In this document: positions 7,668 through 17,694 of the stretch, piece by piece
How the letters are laid out: the number at the start of each line of letters is the position of its first letter
Numbering within the stretch: the stretch's first letter is position 1
Assembly: GCA_910822395.1 (NCBI GenBank)
Contig: OU365335.1
Location: forward strand, 744,001-808,000
Source: Pseudoclavibacter triregionum
GTDB lineage: Bacteria; Actinomycetota; Actinomycetes; Actinomycetales; Microbacteriaceae
DNA length: 64,000 nt
Reading direction: 5' to 3'
Notes under the pieces: model-generated
The model's input: the letters and a program-made list of their open reading frames with translations, nothing else
Databases searched by the model: none
Told to the model about the DNA's origin: nothing
Made by a program: the position numbers and the translations under genes

Positions 7668-9212
7668 CTAGTCGAGCAGCAGCGCCGGCTCCTCGACGAT
7701 CGTCGCGACGTCGGCGAGGAAGCGGCTCGCGACGTCGCCGTCGACGAGACGGTGGTCGAAGCTCGCGGTGAGGGTCGTGACATGGCGCACGCGCACCTCG
7801 TCCTCGACGACCCACGGCTTCGGCTTGATCGTGCCGAGCGCGAGGATGCCGACCTCGCCCGGGTTGAGGATCGGCGTGCCGGAATCCATCCCGAACACGC
7901 CGATGTTCGTGATCGTGAAGGTGCCGCCCTGCTGCTCCTCGGGCGTCGTCTTGCCGTCTCGGGCGCGGAGCGTGAGCTGCTCGATCGACTGCGCGAGCTC
8001 GAGGAGCGTCATCTCGTGGGCGTCCTTGATGTTCGGCACGAGCAGGCCCCGCGGTGTGGCCGCGGCGAGGCCGAGGTTCACGTAGCGCTTGATCGTGTAC
8101 GCCTCGTCGGTCCAGGCGGCGTTCACGGTCGGGTTGCGGCGGATGGCCCACATGACGGCCCTCGCGACGATGAGCAGCGGCGAGACCTTCACGCCCGCGA
8201 AGTCGGGCGAGGCCTTGAGGCGCTTCACGAACTCCATCGTGCGGGTCGCGTCGACGTCGACGAAGAGCGTGACGTGCGGCGCGGTGAACATCGAGGAGAC
8301 CATCGCCTGCGCGATCGCCTTGCGCACGCCCTTGACGGGGTGCACCTCCTCGCGCGCGGCGTCGGGCGAGGGCGCGGGCGTCTCGAGGTTCTTGAAGACG
8401 CTCGCCTGGTGGGCGTGGCGGATGACGTCGTCGCGGGTCGTCTCGCCCGCGAGGCCCGTCGGCTCCACCTCGGCGAGGTCGACGCCGAGGTCGCGCGCGA
8501 GCTTGCGGATGGGCGGCTTCGCGATGATCGGCGCCGCGAGGCTCGCGGGGACCGAGCTCGGGCGCGCGCCCGGGCGCAGGCGGCGGCCCGGGGCGACGGG
8601 CGCGGCCTCGCCGCCGGCGTGCTCGACGGCGGCGCGCTTCGTCGCCTCGGCGCCGAGGCCCTGGGCGCTGCCGCCGGCTCCCCCGGCGCGCTGGGCGTGG
8701 CGGCCGCGGCGGCGCGAGGCGGGGGCGCTCGCGGTGCCGTAGCCGACGAGCACCGATCCGGAGCCGGCGTCCGCGCCGGCGTCCTCGCCGGCGCTCGCGG
8801 CGTCCTCCTCGCGGGTCACCGTCGAGGCGGCGTCCTCGCGGGCGGCGGCGAACTCGGGGTTGCGGTTCGCCTCGGCGATCCGGCGCTCCTCGGCACCCGC
8901 GGCCTCGCGCTCGGCCGCGGCGTCGGCCTCCGCGCGACGCACCTCGTCCGGCGGGAGCATGGCGTCCGCGCCCTCGCTGGAGATAGTGAGCAGCGCCTCG
9001 CCGACGGGCACGGTCTCGCCCTCGGCCGCCTTGAGCTCGACGACGGTGCCCGCGAAGGGGCTCGGCAGCTCGACGAGCGACTTCGCCGTCTCGATCTCGA
9101 CGACGGTCTGGTTGAGCTCGACGGCGTCGCCGGGCGCGACCTTCCACTCGACGATCTCGGCCTCGGTGAGGCCCTCGCCGACGTCGGGCAGCTCGAACTC
9201 GAAGATGGGCAT
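7668..9212 (-). CDS. bkdC: Branched-chain 2-oxoacid dehydrogenase E2 (lipoamide acyltransferase)
   Basis: A 514-residue E2. It has one lipoyl domain at residues 1-80 with lysine in ETAKSLVE, a long Ala/Glu/Arg-rich linker, a peripheral subunit-binding domain ([21 protein letters not shown]), and a C-terminal acyltransferase domain ending with the catalytic [10 protein letters not shown] motif (His-x3-Asp-Gly). It forms the core that transfers acyl groups from E1 to CoA. The E1 genes lie immediately upstream on the same strand, 71 bp away. No E3 gene is in the window. Confidence 0.93.
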   Translation of the reverse strand: MPIFEFELPDVGEGLTEAEIVEWKVAPGDAVELNQTVVEIETAKSLVELPSPFAGTVVELKAAEGETVPVGEALLTISSEGADAMLPPDEVRRAEADAAAEREAAGAEERRIAEANRNPEFAAAREDAASTVTREEDAASAGEDAGADAGSGSVLVGYGTASAPASRRRGRHAQRAGGAGGSAQGLGAEATKRAAVEHAGGEAAPVAPGRRLRPGARPSSVPASLAAPIIAKPPIRKLARDLGVDLAEVEPTGLAGETTRDDVIRHAHQASVFKNLETPAPSPDAAREEVHPVKGVRKAIAQAMVSSMFTAPHVTLFVDVDATRTMEFVKRLKASPDFAGVKVSPLLIVARAVMWAIRRNPTVNAAWTDEAYTIKRYVNLGLAAATPRGLLVPNIKDAHEMTLLELAQSIEQLTLRARDGKTTPEEQQGGTFTITNIGVFGMDSGTPILNPGEVGILALGTIKPKPWVVEDEVRVRHVTTLTASFDHRLVDGDVASRFLADVATIVEEPALLLD

Positions 9213-9283
9213 GTCTGGCTCCAGGCGGTCGATGAGGGAGGGAGATGGGGGCGGAACGGCGTGCGGGGGACACCGCCTCGGCG

Positions 9284-10387
9284 TCAATACTCGAGCACGC
9301 GGTCGACGGACTCGAGGATCCGGTCGACATCGGGCAGGAAGATCCGCTCGAGCTTCGCGGGCGGGAAGGGCACGTCGAGGCCCGAGACGCGCATCGGCGG
9401 CGCCTCGAGCGAGTAGAAGGCGCGCTCGGTGATCTGCGCCGAGAGCTCGGAGCCGACGCTGAACGAACCCGAGGCCTCCTGCGCGATGACGACGCGGCCG
9501 GTCTTCCGCACCGACTCGAGGATCGGCCCGAAGTCGATGGGCGAGATCGAGCGGAGGTCGACGACCTCGAGACTCACGCCCTCCTCCTCCGCGAGCGCCG
9601 CGGCCTGGAGGAGCATCGTCGTCATCGCGCCGTGGCCGATGACTGTGACGTCGGTGCCGGGCCGGGCGATGCGGCTCGCGTGCATGGGGCCGGGCTCGCG
9701 CGAGAGGTCGACCTCGGCCTTGTGCCAGTAGCGCGACTTCGGCTCGAAGAAGACGACCGGATCGTCGCACGCGATCGCCTGCTGGATCGTCCAGTACGCG
9801 TCGTTCGGCGTCGAGGGCGCGACGACGCGGAGGCCCGGCGTGTGGGCGAAGTACGCCTCCGGGCTCTCCTGGTGGTGTTCGATCGCGCCGATGTGGCCGC
9901 CGTAGGGGATGCGGATGACGACGGGCATCGAGAAGGCGCCCTCGTTGCGGTTCGCGAGCTTCGCGAGCTGGGTCGTGATCTGGTTGAAGGCCGGGAAGAC
10001 GAAGCCGTCGAACTGGATCTCGCACACGGGCCGGTAGCCGCGCATCGCGAGGCCGATGGCCGTGCCGAGGATGCCGGCCTCCGCGAGGGGCGTGTCGAGC
10101 ACGCGCTCCTCGCCGAACTCGGCCTTGAGGCCCTCGGTGATGCGGAAGACGCCGCCGAGGGTGCCGATGTCCTCGCCCATCTGGATGACCTTGGGGTCGC
10201 GGCGCATCGCGCGGCGCAGGCCCGCGTTGAGCGCCTTCGCCATCGGCAGCTGCTCGATGCGGGGCGCGCCGCCGGGGCCGGCGAGGGGCTCGTCGAGCTC
10301 GGGCTCGAGGCGCGGGCGCTGGGGCGAGCGGACGCCGACGGGCGAGAGGTCGTCGGGGGCGAGGCGGCTGAAGTCCTGCTCGGTCAT
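9284..10387 (-). CDS. bkdB: Branched-chain 2-oxoacid dehydrogenase E1 beta subunit
   Basis: A 367-residue thiamine-diphosphate-dependent E1 beta. Typical landmarks are [18 protein letters not shown], the loop [12 protein letters not shown] and [19 protein letters not shown]. Together with E1 alpha it decarboxylates 2-oxoacids from Val, Leu and Ile and passes acyl groups to lipoyl-E2, feeding branched-chain fatty acid primers. Start overlaps the E1 alpha stop as ATGA. Confidence 0.93.
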   Translation of the reverse strand: MTEQDFSRLAPDDLSPVGVRSPQRPRLEPELDEPLAGPGGAPRIEQLPMAKALNAGLRRAMRRDPKVIQMGEDIGTLGGVFRITEGLKAEFGEERVLDTPLAEAGILGTAIGLAMRGYRPVCEIQFDGFVFPAFNQITTQLAKLANRNEGAFSMPVVIRIPYGGHIGAIEHHQESPEAYFAHTPGLRVVAPSTPNDAYWTIQQAIACDDPVVFFEPKSRYWHKAEVDLSREPGPMHASRIARPGTDVTVIGHGAMTTMLLQAAALAEEEGVSLEVVDLRSISPIDFGPILESVRKTGRVVIAQEASGSFSVGSELSAQITERAFYSLEAPPMRVSGLDVPFPPAKLERIFLPDVDRILESVDRVLEY

Positions 10388-11604
10388 CGCCGGGCTCCTT
10401 CCGTGTCGAGGCCCGCATCGCCGGCGGCGTCGGCGTCCGCGTCTGCGTCTGCGTCGGCGAAGGACGCCTCGTAGCGCGCGAGCCAGGCCCGCTGCTCCTC
10501 GATGACGGGGTGCGGCTCGGCGTAGACGTGGTCGAAGAGGTCGTCGACGACGGGCGCGGCGAGCTCGAGGCAGCGGCGGCGCGCGTCGGCGGCGAAGTCG
10601 CGGGCGGCCTGGTGGGCGCCCTCGAAGAACGAGGCCTCGACGCCCTCGGACTCGAGCCAGGTGCGCAGACGCCGCACGGGGTCGCGTCGCTTCCAGTGCT
10701 CGAGCTCGGCGTCGTCGCGGTATCGGGTGGGGTCGTCGCTCGTCGTGTGGGCGCCCATGCGGTAGGTGAGGGCCTCGATGTAGGCGGGGCCGCGGCCGGC
10801 GCGCGCCTCGTCGAGGCGGCGGCGCGAGACGGCGTAGCTCGCGAGCACGTCGTTGCCGTCGATCCGGTCGGAGCTCATGCCGAAGCCCCGCGCGCGGTCG
10901 GCGATCGGGGTGCGCGACTGCCGCTCGACGGGCACCGAGATCGCCCAGTGGTTGTTCTGGAGGAAGAACAGGATGGGCGCCTGGTAGCTCGCGGCGAAGA
11001 CGAGGGCCTCGTTCGCCTCGCCCTCGCTCGTCGAGCCGTCGCCGAAGTAGACGATGGTCGCCTCGTCGCGCTCCTCGTCGCCGGTGCCGCAGGCGCCGTC
11101 GAAGCGCTGCCCCATGGCGTAGCCGGCGGCGTGCAGGGTCTGGGCGGCGAGGACGAGCGTGTAGTTGCGGACGCGGTGCTCGTGCGGATCCCAGCCGCAG
11201 TGCGAGAGGCCGCGGAAGATGCGGAGGATGCCGACGAGGTCGACGCCGCGGACGTGGCAGACCCCGTGCTCGCGGTACGAGGGGAAGACCTCGTCCTGGG
11301 GCCGGAGCGCGAGCGCGGAGCCGATCTGGGCGGCCTCCTGGCCCTCGCACTGGGCGTAGAGGCCGAGCTGGCCCTGCCGCTGGAGGTTCGTGGACTCGTG
11401 GTCGAAGGCGCGGACCTCGACCATGCTGCGATAGGCGTCCTGCCAGTGCTCGATGCCGAGGCCCTCGAGCTCGTCGAGGAATGGCTCGGCGAGGGCGTTG
11501 GGCCGGAACTCGCCCTCGGGCGTGAGGATCTGCACGAGCCCGCGCTCGCCGCCGTCCGCGGCCTCGCGCGCCTCGTCGCCGGATGCCTCGTCGCTGGATG
11601 CCAC
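10384..11604 (-). CDS. bkdA: Branched-chain 2-oxoacid dehydrogenase E1 alpha subunit
   Basis: A 406-residue E1 alpha from the GTG at 11604, chosen because AGGGGAGG lies 7 bases upstream; the frame stays open far upstream but without an SD. The thiamine diphosphate motif runs from [12 protein letters not shown] to [10 protein letters not shown], and [16 protein letters not shown] is the phosphorylation-loop region. The C-terminus contains an ADADADAD run encoded by an imperfect 6-base repeat. First gene of the three-gene bkd operon. Substrate (branched-chain rather than pyruvate) is inferred from close family likeness and gene order. Confidence 0.92.
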   Translation of the reverse strand: MASSDEASGDEAREAADGGERGLVQILTPEGEFRPNALAEPFLDELEGLGIEHWQDAYRSMVEVRAFDHESTNLQRQGQLGLYAQCEGQEAAQIGSALALRPQDEVFPSYREHGVCHVRGVDLVGILRIFRGLSHCGWDPHEHRVRNYTLVLAAQTLHAAGYAMGQRFDGACGTGDEERDEATIVYFGDGSTSEGEANEALVFAASYQAPILFFLQNNHWAISVPVERQSRTPIADRARGFGMSSDRIDGNDVLASYAVSRRRLDEARAGRGPAYIEALTYRMGAHTTSDDPTRYRDDAELEHWKRRDPVRRLRTWLESEGVEASFFEGAHQAARDFAADARRRCLELAAPVVDDLFDHVYAEPHPVIEEQRAWLARYEASFADADADADADAAGDAGLDTEGARR

Positions 11605-11818
11605 GGATGCGCCTCCCCTCGTCCCGGGCCCTGCGGCCCCATCGCCCTGCCCGGCGTTCCGGGGCCTGCTCGACCCCACCGGACCGCGCCAGTCTAGTGA
11701 GCCGAGGGCACCGGATTCCGGCGGAACCCTCCAACGGTCCACCGCGATCGATTGTGCGATTCCCCAACGATGTCCCGCTGTCAGCGGTCTCCGACGCGGC
11801 CGCGAGAGGATCGGGGCC

Positions 11819-12229
11819 ATGCGGCTCCTCGTCTCGATCGTCGTCAACGCCATCGGCCTCTGGCTCACGACCCTCCTCCTCTCGGGCGGCATGTCGGTGA
11901 CCCCCTTCGAGCAGACGACGCTCGGCGTCGTGCTCACCTACCTCGGGCTCGCGGCGATCTGGGGCCTCGTGAACGGCATCCTCGGCGGCATCCTCCGCAC
12001 GGCCGGGTTCTGCCTCTACGTCATCACGCTCGGGCTCATCGCCCTCGTCGTGAACGGCTTCCTCTTCTGGGTCGTCGCGTGGATCAGCGAGCAGCTCGGC
12101 TGGGGCCTGCGGGTCGAGAGCTTCGGCTGGGCGATCCTCGGCGCGCTCGTCATGTCGATCATCACGACGGTGCTCGGATGGCTCGTGCCCGACCGCTCCG
12201 ACCGCCGCCGCCGCTCGGACGACGACTAG
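11819..12229 (+). CDS. Phage-holin-family (DUF4-type) four-helix membrane protein
   Basis: A 136-residue, very hydrophobic protein with four predicted membrane helices, starting MRLLVSIVVNAIGLWLTTLLL and ending in a charged Arg/Asp tail. It resembles the chromosomally encoded PF04020-type 'phage holin family' membrane proteins common in actinobacteria; these are not shown to be phage lysis proteins. A GAGAGGA ribosome-binding site precedes the ATG. It is divergent from the bkd operon. Confidence 0.75.
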   Translation: MRLLVSIVVNAIGLWLTTLLLSGGMSVTPFEQTTLGVVLTYLGLAAIWGLVNGILGGILRTAGFCLYVITLGLIALVVNGFLFWVVAWISEQLGWGLRVESFGWAILGALVMSIITTVLGWLVPDRSDRRRRSDDD

Positions 12230-12289
12230 CCCGCGTACTCCCGCTCCTCTCCTCCTCCCCTTCCCCCTCGGGTCGGTCGTCGATCGGCC

Positions 12290-13975
12290 TCACCCCCGCG
12301 TCACCCGGTACGCCTCGCTCGAGACGAGCGTCGCGCCGCCGTAGACCGAGTCGAACTCCTGCCGGAGCTCGGCCGAGCGGGCGTCGTCGGCGTCATCCGT
12401 CGCGTGCGCGGTCTCGACGTAGAGCTCCTGCGCGTGCGCCCCGACGAGGCTCGACTGCGCCCGCGGATCGTCGCCCACCGAGGCGACGACGAGCTCGGAG
12501 CCGTGGTCGAGCTGGCGGATGCCCTCGAGCGCGGGCACGACATCCTCGGCGTGGACGAACTCCACCGCGGAGCCGGCCGAGGAGGTGTCGATGTCGCCGA
12601 TCGGCGAGCCGGCCGTGACGAGCAGCGCCACCTCATAGTCGCCGGAGGCGGCGAGCTGCGCGGCGACGAGACCGCCCTGCGAGTAGCCGGCGAGCACGAC
12701 GCGATCCCCCGCCTCGATGCCCGCCGCGGCCATGGCGGCCTGCACGGCGGCCACCGACTCGGAGTCCATGCCCGAGAGGGACGCACCGTTGCCCGCGAGG
12801 TCGAAGGGGTTCTCCGTCTCGCCGAGGCCCCAGTCCGAGGTGCCGGCGATGAGCACCTCGTGGAAGGTCTCGCCGTCGGCGCCGACGTACTCGGTGATGC
12901 GCACCTGCGGGCCGTCGGCCTCGCAGGGCGGGATGCGGTCGAGGAGCTCGCCGTAGCCGGAGGTGGCCGAGCTCGGCTCGGCGCCGGCCGTCCCGGCCCC
13001 GCCGTCCGCGAGCGCCGCGGCGTCGCCCGGGAGGGCCGGCCGCCCGGAGTCCGCGCGATCCTGGGCCGCCTGCGCCGTCGCGGTGGGCGCCCCGCCCGCA
13101 ACGGGCGCCGCGGTCATCGGCCGTCCGAGCCGCGGCGAGGCGGTCGGCGCGAGGCCCGTCGAGGGGCCGGGGCCGATGCCGAACCCCGTGCCCACGTAGG
13201 GCGGGGCGCCGGACCATCCGCCCTGGCTCCCGTCGAGCGGCTCGGGCTTCGGCCCGGGCGAGAGCGTCTGCACGCCCCACTGCCCGCTCGCCGCCTGGTC
13301 GGCGAGCTCCGCCGCCCCCATCGCGAGCCGGACGATCGGGGTCGCCCCGAGCGGCGCCCACGGCCCCGGCGTCGCGGCGCCGCCGAGCGCCTCCACGCCG
13401 GCCCGCACGATCGCGGGCAGGAGGGGCGAGCCGTTCGGGCTCGAGAGGAGCTCCTCCGGCGTCGGCGGACGGCCCTGGTCGCGCCAGATGGCCGCCCCGC
13501 GCGGCGCCGCGAGGCCGGCCCCGAGCAACAGCGCGCCGAGGCCGAGCAGCCCCGCGATGCCGAGCGGGCCGGTCGAGACGAGGAGCGCGCCGAGTCCCAG
13601 GCCGACCGCGCCCACGCCGCCCGCGGCCCCGATCGCCTGGCGAGCCGCCGCCTCCGCGCCCTCGTAGGCCGAGGCGGCGAGGCGCAGCTCCGCGGCGATC
13701 GTCTCGGCGCCGCGCACGGCCTCCTCGAGCGCTCCCTCGGCGTCGGCGAGCGCGAGCGCCGCGCACGAGATCTCCCACCCGGCCACGCCTCCGGACTCGG
13801 GCGGCGCCGCCTCGCGGGCGCATTCGGCCGCCCGCCGGAGGTGCCCTGAGGCGTCGTCGAGGCTCAGGGCGGCGAGCCGGAGCTCCGCCGCGCGCACCGA
13901 GATGGAGGCCATCCCTCCGGTCGAGGCCATTCCGCCGCTCAAGGCCATCCCGCCGAGCGCCATCCCCCCGCTCAC
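12290..13975 (-). CDS. Serine alpha/beta hydrolase with helical N-terminal region
   Basis: A 561-residue protein from the GTG that overlaps the upstream stop (GTGA). The first ~25 residues are repeats of GGMA (MALGGMALSGGMASTGGMAS). An Ala-rich helical region (residues ~25-110) resembles WXG100/PPE-type helices. A hydrophobic Gly/Leu-rich hairpin (~115-150) and a Pro/Ala-rich linker follow. The C-terminal ~200 residues carry the nucleophile elbow GYSQGG (Ser about 432), a possible acid/base in EFVHAEDVVP, and a lid-less compact hydrolase. Probably exported or membrane-associated. No type VII secretion genes lie in the window, so secretion by that route is inference. Confidence 0.7.
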   Translation of the reverse strand: MSGGMALGGMALSGGMASTGGMASISVRAAELRLAALSLDDASGHLRRAAECAREAAPPESGGVAGWEISCAALALADAEGALEEAVRGAETIAAELRLAASAYEGAEAAARQAIGAAGGVGAVGLGLGALLVSTGPLGIAGLLGLGALLLGAGLAAPRGAAIWRDQGRPPTPEELLSSPNGSPLLPAIVRAGVEALGGAATPGPWAPLGATPIVRLAMGAAELADQAASGQWGVQTLSPGPKPEPLDGSQGGWSGAPPYVGTGFGIGPGPSTGLAPTASPRLGRPMTAAPVAGGAPTATAQAAQDRADSGRPALPGDAAALADGGAGTAGAEPSSATSGYGELLDRIPPCEADGPQVRITEYVGADGETFHEVLIAGTSDWGLGETENPFDLAGNGASLSGMDSESVAAVQAAMAAAGIEAGDRVVLAGYSQGGLVAAQLAASGDYEVALLVTAGSPIGDIDTSSAGSAVEFVHAEDVVPALEGIRQLDHGSELVVASVGDDPRAQSSLVGAHAQELYVETAHATDDADDARSAELRQEFDSVYGGATLVSSEAYRVTRG

Positions 13976-14331
13976 GACGGCAGCCCCGCGAGCTCCTGGC
14001 GGGCCGCCCCTGCCGCCGTGCCGAGCGCGAAGCCGGCGTCCTCGAGCGCGTCGACGCCCGCGAGCCGACGCGCCTCGAGGCGCTCGAGCGCGCCCGCGAA
14101 GGCATCCGCCGCCGGCCCCGACCACTCCGTGCACCGTGCCGCGGCGACCTCCGGACCGGCCGATCCGTCGGCGAGCGCGATCGCCTGCACGATGAGCGCG
14201 AAGCCCTCCTCGAGCCGCGTCGCGAGCAGCTCGAGCCGCTCCCGCTCCGCGCCGAGGCCCGCGAGCCGGACGCCGTCCATCGCCGGCCCGTCCGTCGGCG
14301 TCGCCGCCCAGGCCGTCTCCGCCGTCGTCAT
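13972..14331 (-). CDS. WXG-motif small helical protein
   Basis: A 119-residue, almost wholly helical protein with a WSG motif at residues 70-72 (CTEWSGPAADAF) between two amphipathic helices, matching the WXG100/ESAT-6-like layout. SD GGGGAGCGG directly precedes the ATG. Its stop overlaps the GTG of the downstream hydrolase, so the two are made together and may form a complex. Secretion is not demonstrated. Confidence 0.65.
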   Translation of the reverse strand: MTTAETAWAATPTDGPAMDGVRLAGLGAERERLELLATRLEEGFALIVQAIALADGSAGPEVAAARCTEWSGPAADAFAGALERLEARRLAGVDALEDAGFALGTAAGAARQELAGLPS

Positions 14332-14529
14332 CCGCTCCCCTTCCCGAGGTCCCTCCGCCCGGAGCCCGCGCCGCCGCACCGCCGCGCCGCCCTCCGGCGC
14401 CTTGCGGGAGAGGAAAGCCCATCGACGGCGCCCTCGCATCCCGGCGGCCGGGGGCCTGGGGGCCATCCGTCGTCCACAGCCCGAGATCAGGCGACCGCCG
14501 CGCCCGAGATGTGCGCGAGAATGGACCCG

Positions 14530-15054
14530 ATGGCGAACCCGAAGAGCCCCCTCTTCCGCCTCTGCTTCGTCTGCACCGGCAACATCTGCCGGTCGCCGAT
14601 GGCCGAGGCGATCTTCCGCGACCTCGTCGCGAAGGCCGGGCTGTCCGAGCAGATCTCCATCACCTCCGCCGGCACCGGCGAGTGGCACGTCGGCGAGAAG
14701 GCCGACCCCCGCACCCGCGCAGCCCTCGCCCGCGTCGGATACTCCGGCGAGCAGCACCGCGCGAAGCAGTTCGACACCGACACCTTCGACGACTTCGACC
14801 TCATCCTCACCTTCGACCGCGGCCAGCAGCGCGTCCTCCGCGCCTGGGCCGAGACCGACGAGCAGCGCGCCGTCATCCGGAGCCTGCTGAGCTTCCACCC
14901 CGACGCCGGGAAGCGCGACGAGATCCCCGACCCGTACTACGGCGACGACGCCCTCTTCGACGACGTCCGCGACCTCATCGAGGCCGCCTGCATCGGCCTG
15001 CTCGCCCAGATCGAGCCCGTCGTGCGCGCCGCGGCGAAGTCGAAGCGCCGCTGA
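14530..15054 (+). CDS. Low-molecular-weight protein-tyrosine phosphatase
   Basis: A 174-residue protein from MANPKSPLF (two other in-frame ATGs lie up to 21 bases upstream). The P-loop CTGNICRS is the C-x5-R-S catalytic site and DPYYG near the C-terminus holds the general-acid Asp and tyrosines typical of PtpA-like enzymes. It dephosphorylates phosphotyrosine or phosphoarginine in cytosolic proteins. It precedes purB on the same strand by 86 bases. Confidence 0.9.
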   Translation: MANPKSPLFRLCFVCTGNICRSPMAEAIFRDLVAKAGLSEQISITSAGTGEWHVGEKADPRTRAALARVGYSGEQHRAKQFDTDTFDDFDLILTFDRGQQRVLRAWAETDEQRAVIRSLLSFHPDAGKRDEIPDPYYGDDALFDDVRDLIEAACIGLLAQIEPVVRAAAKSKRR

Positions 15055-15140
15055 CGCCCTCGCCAGCCTCACCGCCCGCCAGACTGCCCGCCCGCCAGCC
15101 AGACCATCCATCACCCCGCCCGCGACCACGGAGAACCCGA

Positions 15141-16526
15141 ATGAGCCCCCTGCCTCCGCAGCTCCTCAGCCCGCTCGACACCCGCTACCGCGCCCCCATG
15201 GAGCCGCTCGGCGAGCACCTCTCCGAGGCCGCGCTCAACCGCGCTCGCGTCTTCGTCGAGATCGAGTGGCTCATCTACCTGACCGACCGCAGCATGTTCG
15301 GCTCGAGCCCGCTCGACGCCGAGCAGCAGGAGTCGCTGCGCGCCATCGCGACCGAGTTCGGCCAGGCCGACATCGACGAGCTCGCCGCCGAGGAGGCGAA
15401 GACCCGCCACGACGTGAAGGCCGTGGAGTACTACGTCCGCCGCCGCCTCTCCGAGCGCGGCCTCGACGCGATCGCCGAGCTCACGCACTTCGCCTGCACG
15501 AGCGAGGACATCAACAATCTCTCGTACGCGATCACCGTGCGCGACGCGATCGAGCAGGTGTGGCTGCCGAAGGCCCAGGCCCTCGCCGAGCGCTTCGCCG
15601 AGCTCGCCGTCGCCCACCGCGACGACGCGATGCTCTCGCGCACGCACGGCCAGCCGGCGACGCCGACGACGCTCGGCAAGGAGATGGCCGTCTTCGCGCA
15701 CCGCCTCCGCCGCCAGCTCGCGCGCATCGAGGCGACCGAGTACCTCGGCAAGTTCGCGGGCGCGACCGGCAACTTCGCCGCCCACCGCGCCGCCGCCCCG
15801 GAGGCCGACTGGCAGGCGATCGCCTCGGAGTTCATCGGCGGCCTCGGCCTCACCTGGAACCCGCTCACGACGCAGATCGAGTCGCACGACTGGCAGGCCG
15901 AGCTCTACGCCGACATCGCGCGCTTCAACCGCATCCTCCACAACGCGTGCACCGACATCTGGACGTACATCTCGCTCGGCTACTTCCGCCAGATCCCGCA
16001 GGCGGGGACGACCGGCTCGTCGACGATGCCGCACAAGATCAACCCGATCCGCTTCGAGAACGCGGAGTCGAACCTCGAGCTCTCGTGCGCGATCCTCGAC
16101 TCGCTCGGCGCGACGCTCGTCACGAGCCGCCTCCAGCGCGACCTCACCGACTCGTCCTCGCAGCGCAACATCGGCGTCGGCCTCGGCCACTCCTACCTCG
16201 CGCTCGACAACGTCACGAAGGGCCTCGGCGAGATCGACGTCGACCGGGATGCCCTCGCGGCGGACCTCGACGGCAACTGGGAGGTGCTCGGCGAGGCGAT
16301 CCAGACGGTCATCCGCGCCGAGATCGTGGCCGGCCGCTCGACGATCTCCGACCCGTACGCCGTGCTCAAGGAGCTCACGCGCGGGCGCCGCATCGGCCGC
16401 GACGACCTCCGCGAGTTCGTCGAGGGCCTCGAGATCGGCGAGGAGGCGAAGGCGCGCCTGCTCGAGATGACGCCGGACGGCTACACGGGCGACTCGTCGA
16501 AGCTCGTCGACTACCTGGAGCGCTAG
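15141..16526 (+). CDS. purB: Adenylosuccinate lyase
   Basis: A 461-residue fumarase/aspartase-superfamily enzyme acting twice in purine synthesis: SAICAR to AICAR plus fumarate, and adenylosuccinate to AMP plus fumarate. The superfamily signature GSSTMPHKINP is at about residue 292, and HFACTSEDINN and SRTHGQPATPTT supply active-site residues. Length is that of the PurB type found in Gram-negative bacteria and actinobacteria. Confidence 0.97.
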   Translation: MSPLPPQLLSPLDTRYRAPMEPLGEHLSEAALNRARVFVEIEWLIYLTDRSMFGSSPLDAEQQESLRAIATEFGQADIDELAAEEAKTRHDVKAVEYYVRRRLSERGLDAIAELTHFACTSEDINNLSYAITVRDAIEQVWLPKAQALAERFAELAVAHRDDAMLSRTHGQPATPTTLGKEMAVFAHRLRRQLARIEATEYLGKFAGATGNFAAHRAAAPEADWQAIASEFIGGLGLTWNPLTTQIESHDWQAELYADIARFNRILHNACTDIWTYISLGYFRQIPQAGTTGSSTMPHKINPIRFENAESNLELSCAILDSLGATLVTSRLQRDLTDSSSQRNIGVGLGHSYLALDNVTKGLGEIDVDRDALAADLDGNWEVLGEAIQTVIRAEIVAGRSTISDPYAVLKELTRGRRIGRDDLREFVEGLEIGEEAKARLLEMTPDGYTGDSSKLVDYLER

Positions 16527-16538
16527 GCGCCGAAGCTC

Positions 16539-16581
16539 AGGAGCGGCCGGCGGTTTCGAGACGCGACCTCCGGCCGCTCCT
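16539..16581. terminator. Bidirectional terminator after purB
   Basis: AGGAGCGGCCGG at 16539-16550 pairs perfectly with CCGGCCGCTCCT at 16570-16581 (12-bp stem, 19-base loop) between convergent genes. Confidence 0.7.
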
Positions 16582-16640
16582 CAACCACCCCAGGGAGTCG
16601 AAGGCGGTCGAGGAGGCGCGCAGCGCCGTCTCGAAACCAC
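16551..16640. repeat. Inverted pair of GGTTTCGAGAC-type palindromic repeats
   Basis: GGTTTCGAGACG at 16552-16563 is mirrored by CGTCTCGAAACC at 16627-16638. Each half continues toward a '...CTCCTCAACCACC' or '...CCTCCTCGACC' motif, so these look like two opposed copies of one intergenic repeat. Similar repeats are common between genes in Microbacteriaceae (from memory). They sit between convergent genes. Confidence 0.65.
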
Positions 16641-16657
16641 CGACCCCCTAGAGGCCC

Positions 16658-17008
16658 CTACAGCTCGCCGCGCTCCTGGGCCTCGCGCTGCTCGCGCGCC
16701 GAGGGCTCGCGGTCGGCCGCGCGGTCGCCGAGCGTAACGTCCGGGTCGACGCGGAGGCGGTGCTCCTCCTCGCCGTCCTCCGTTTGGAAGCGGTCGAGGT
16801 AGACCGGCACGTCCGGGTTCGGGCGGTACGAGAGCACGAGCATCGCGAGCACGACGAGCACGACGATGAACACGACGCCGAAGGCGATGCCGGCGATGTC
16901 GATGCGGCGGATCGTCAGGAGCACGATGAGCGCGGCGAAGAGCCCGAGGCCCGCCGCGATCGCGAGCAGCTGGAACGGCTTGAGGAGCGCCTTGCGGGGA
17001 GCGGTCAC
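16658..17008 (-). CDS. Small two-helix membrane protein
   Basis: A 116-residue protein with two hydrophobic helices (residues ~13-32 and ~38-60) and a hydrophilic, acidic/basic C-terminal half (DRFQTEDGEEEHRLRVDPD). GTG start overlaps the upstream stop as GTGA. No recognised domain; an inner-membrane accessory of the upstream DUF308-like protein is a guess from coupling. Confidence 0.65.
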   Translation of the reverse strand: MTAPRKALLKPFQLLAIAAGLGLFAALIVLLTIRRIDIAGIAFGVVFIVVLVVLAMLVLSYRPNPDVPVYLDRFQTEDGEEEHRLRVDPDVTLGDRAADREPSAREQREAQERGEL

Positions 17009-17694
17009 GATGCGATGTCCTTGTCGGCCCCGACGGCCGCACCGGCGCGCTGGTCGCCGATCCGGAGCGTGAGGCCCTCGATGATGAGGAGCACGCCGAG
17101 CAGCGCGAGGTACGCGCCGATGAGCCCGACGGCCTGGGTGGAGGCGGTGAGGGCGCCCTCGACCTGCTCGACCCCGCCGTACTCGATGCGGAGGTCCGGC
17201 GGCACGATCGCCACGAGGAGGCCCAGCAGGAGCGTGAGCGCGCCGGTCGCGAAGGCGTCGCGGCCGAGCGGGCCGAGCCGGCGGGCGCGCCATCCGGCGA
17301 TGAGCTCGATGACGCCCGTGACGAGCGCCCACGCCGCGACGAGCAGGATGAGCGCGCTCGCGGGCGCCGCGAGGCCGTGGACGGCGGCGAGCACGAGGGC
17401 GATCGCGCCGGCGGCCGCGGTGAGCACGCCGCGCGCGAAGGTGAGCCCGCGGGTCGGGTGCCTCTGGATGCCGATCGCCTCGAACGCGACGAGGATGCCG
17501 CCGAGCAGCGAGGCGCCGCCGAAGACGGTGAGCCCCATCCACGGCGAGTGGTCCGGCGAGAAGGTGATGACGGCGGCCGCGATGAGGGCCGGCACGGCCC
17601 GCGCGAGCATGGAGACCCAGGCGCGACGGGGGACGCCCGCACCGTGATCCGCGGCGACCCGCGCGTGCGTGGCGGCGAACGACGTCTCAGGCAT
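17005..17694 (-). CDS. DUF308/HdeD-like multi-pass membrane protein
   Basis: A 229-residue protein with about six hydrophobic helices, Gly/Ala-rich with short loops, the pattern of the HdeD/DUF308 repeat membrane proteins. Start MPETSFAATHARV is preceded by GAGGA at 9-5 bases; an earlier ATG is 12 bases upstream. Function of the family in actinobacteria is not established. Coupled with the downstream small membrane protein. Confidence 0.7.
   Translation of the reverse strand: MPETSFAATHARVAADHGAGVPRRAWVSMLARAVPALIAAAVITFSPDHSPWMGLTVFGGASLLGGILVAFEAIGIQRHPTRGLTFARGVLTAAAGAIALVLAAVHGLAAPASALILLVAAWALVTGVIELIAGWRARRLGPLGRDAFATGALTLLLGLLVAIVPPDLRIEYGGVEQVEGALTASTQAVGLIGAYLALLGVLLIIEGLTLRIGDQRAGAAVGADKDIAS

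Noticed and set aside
10429-10462. Hexamer repeat in the E1 alpha gene as a phase-variable tract
   Set aside because: Six-base units (ADADAD) keep the frame and are imperfect, so copy changes would not switch expression.
11819-12229. Prophage remnant suggested by the holin-like protein
   Set aside because: No other phage genes around; the family is a common chromosomal membrane protein in actinobacteria.
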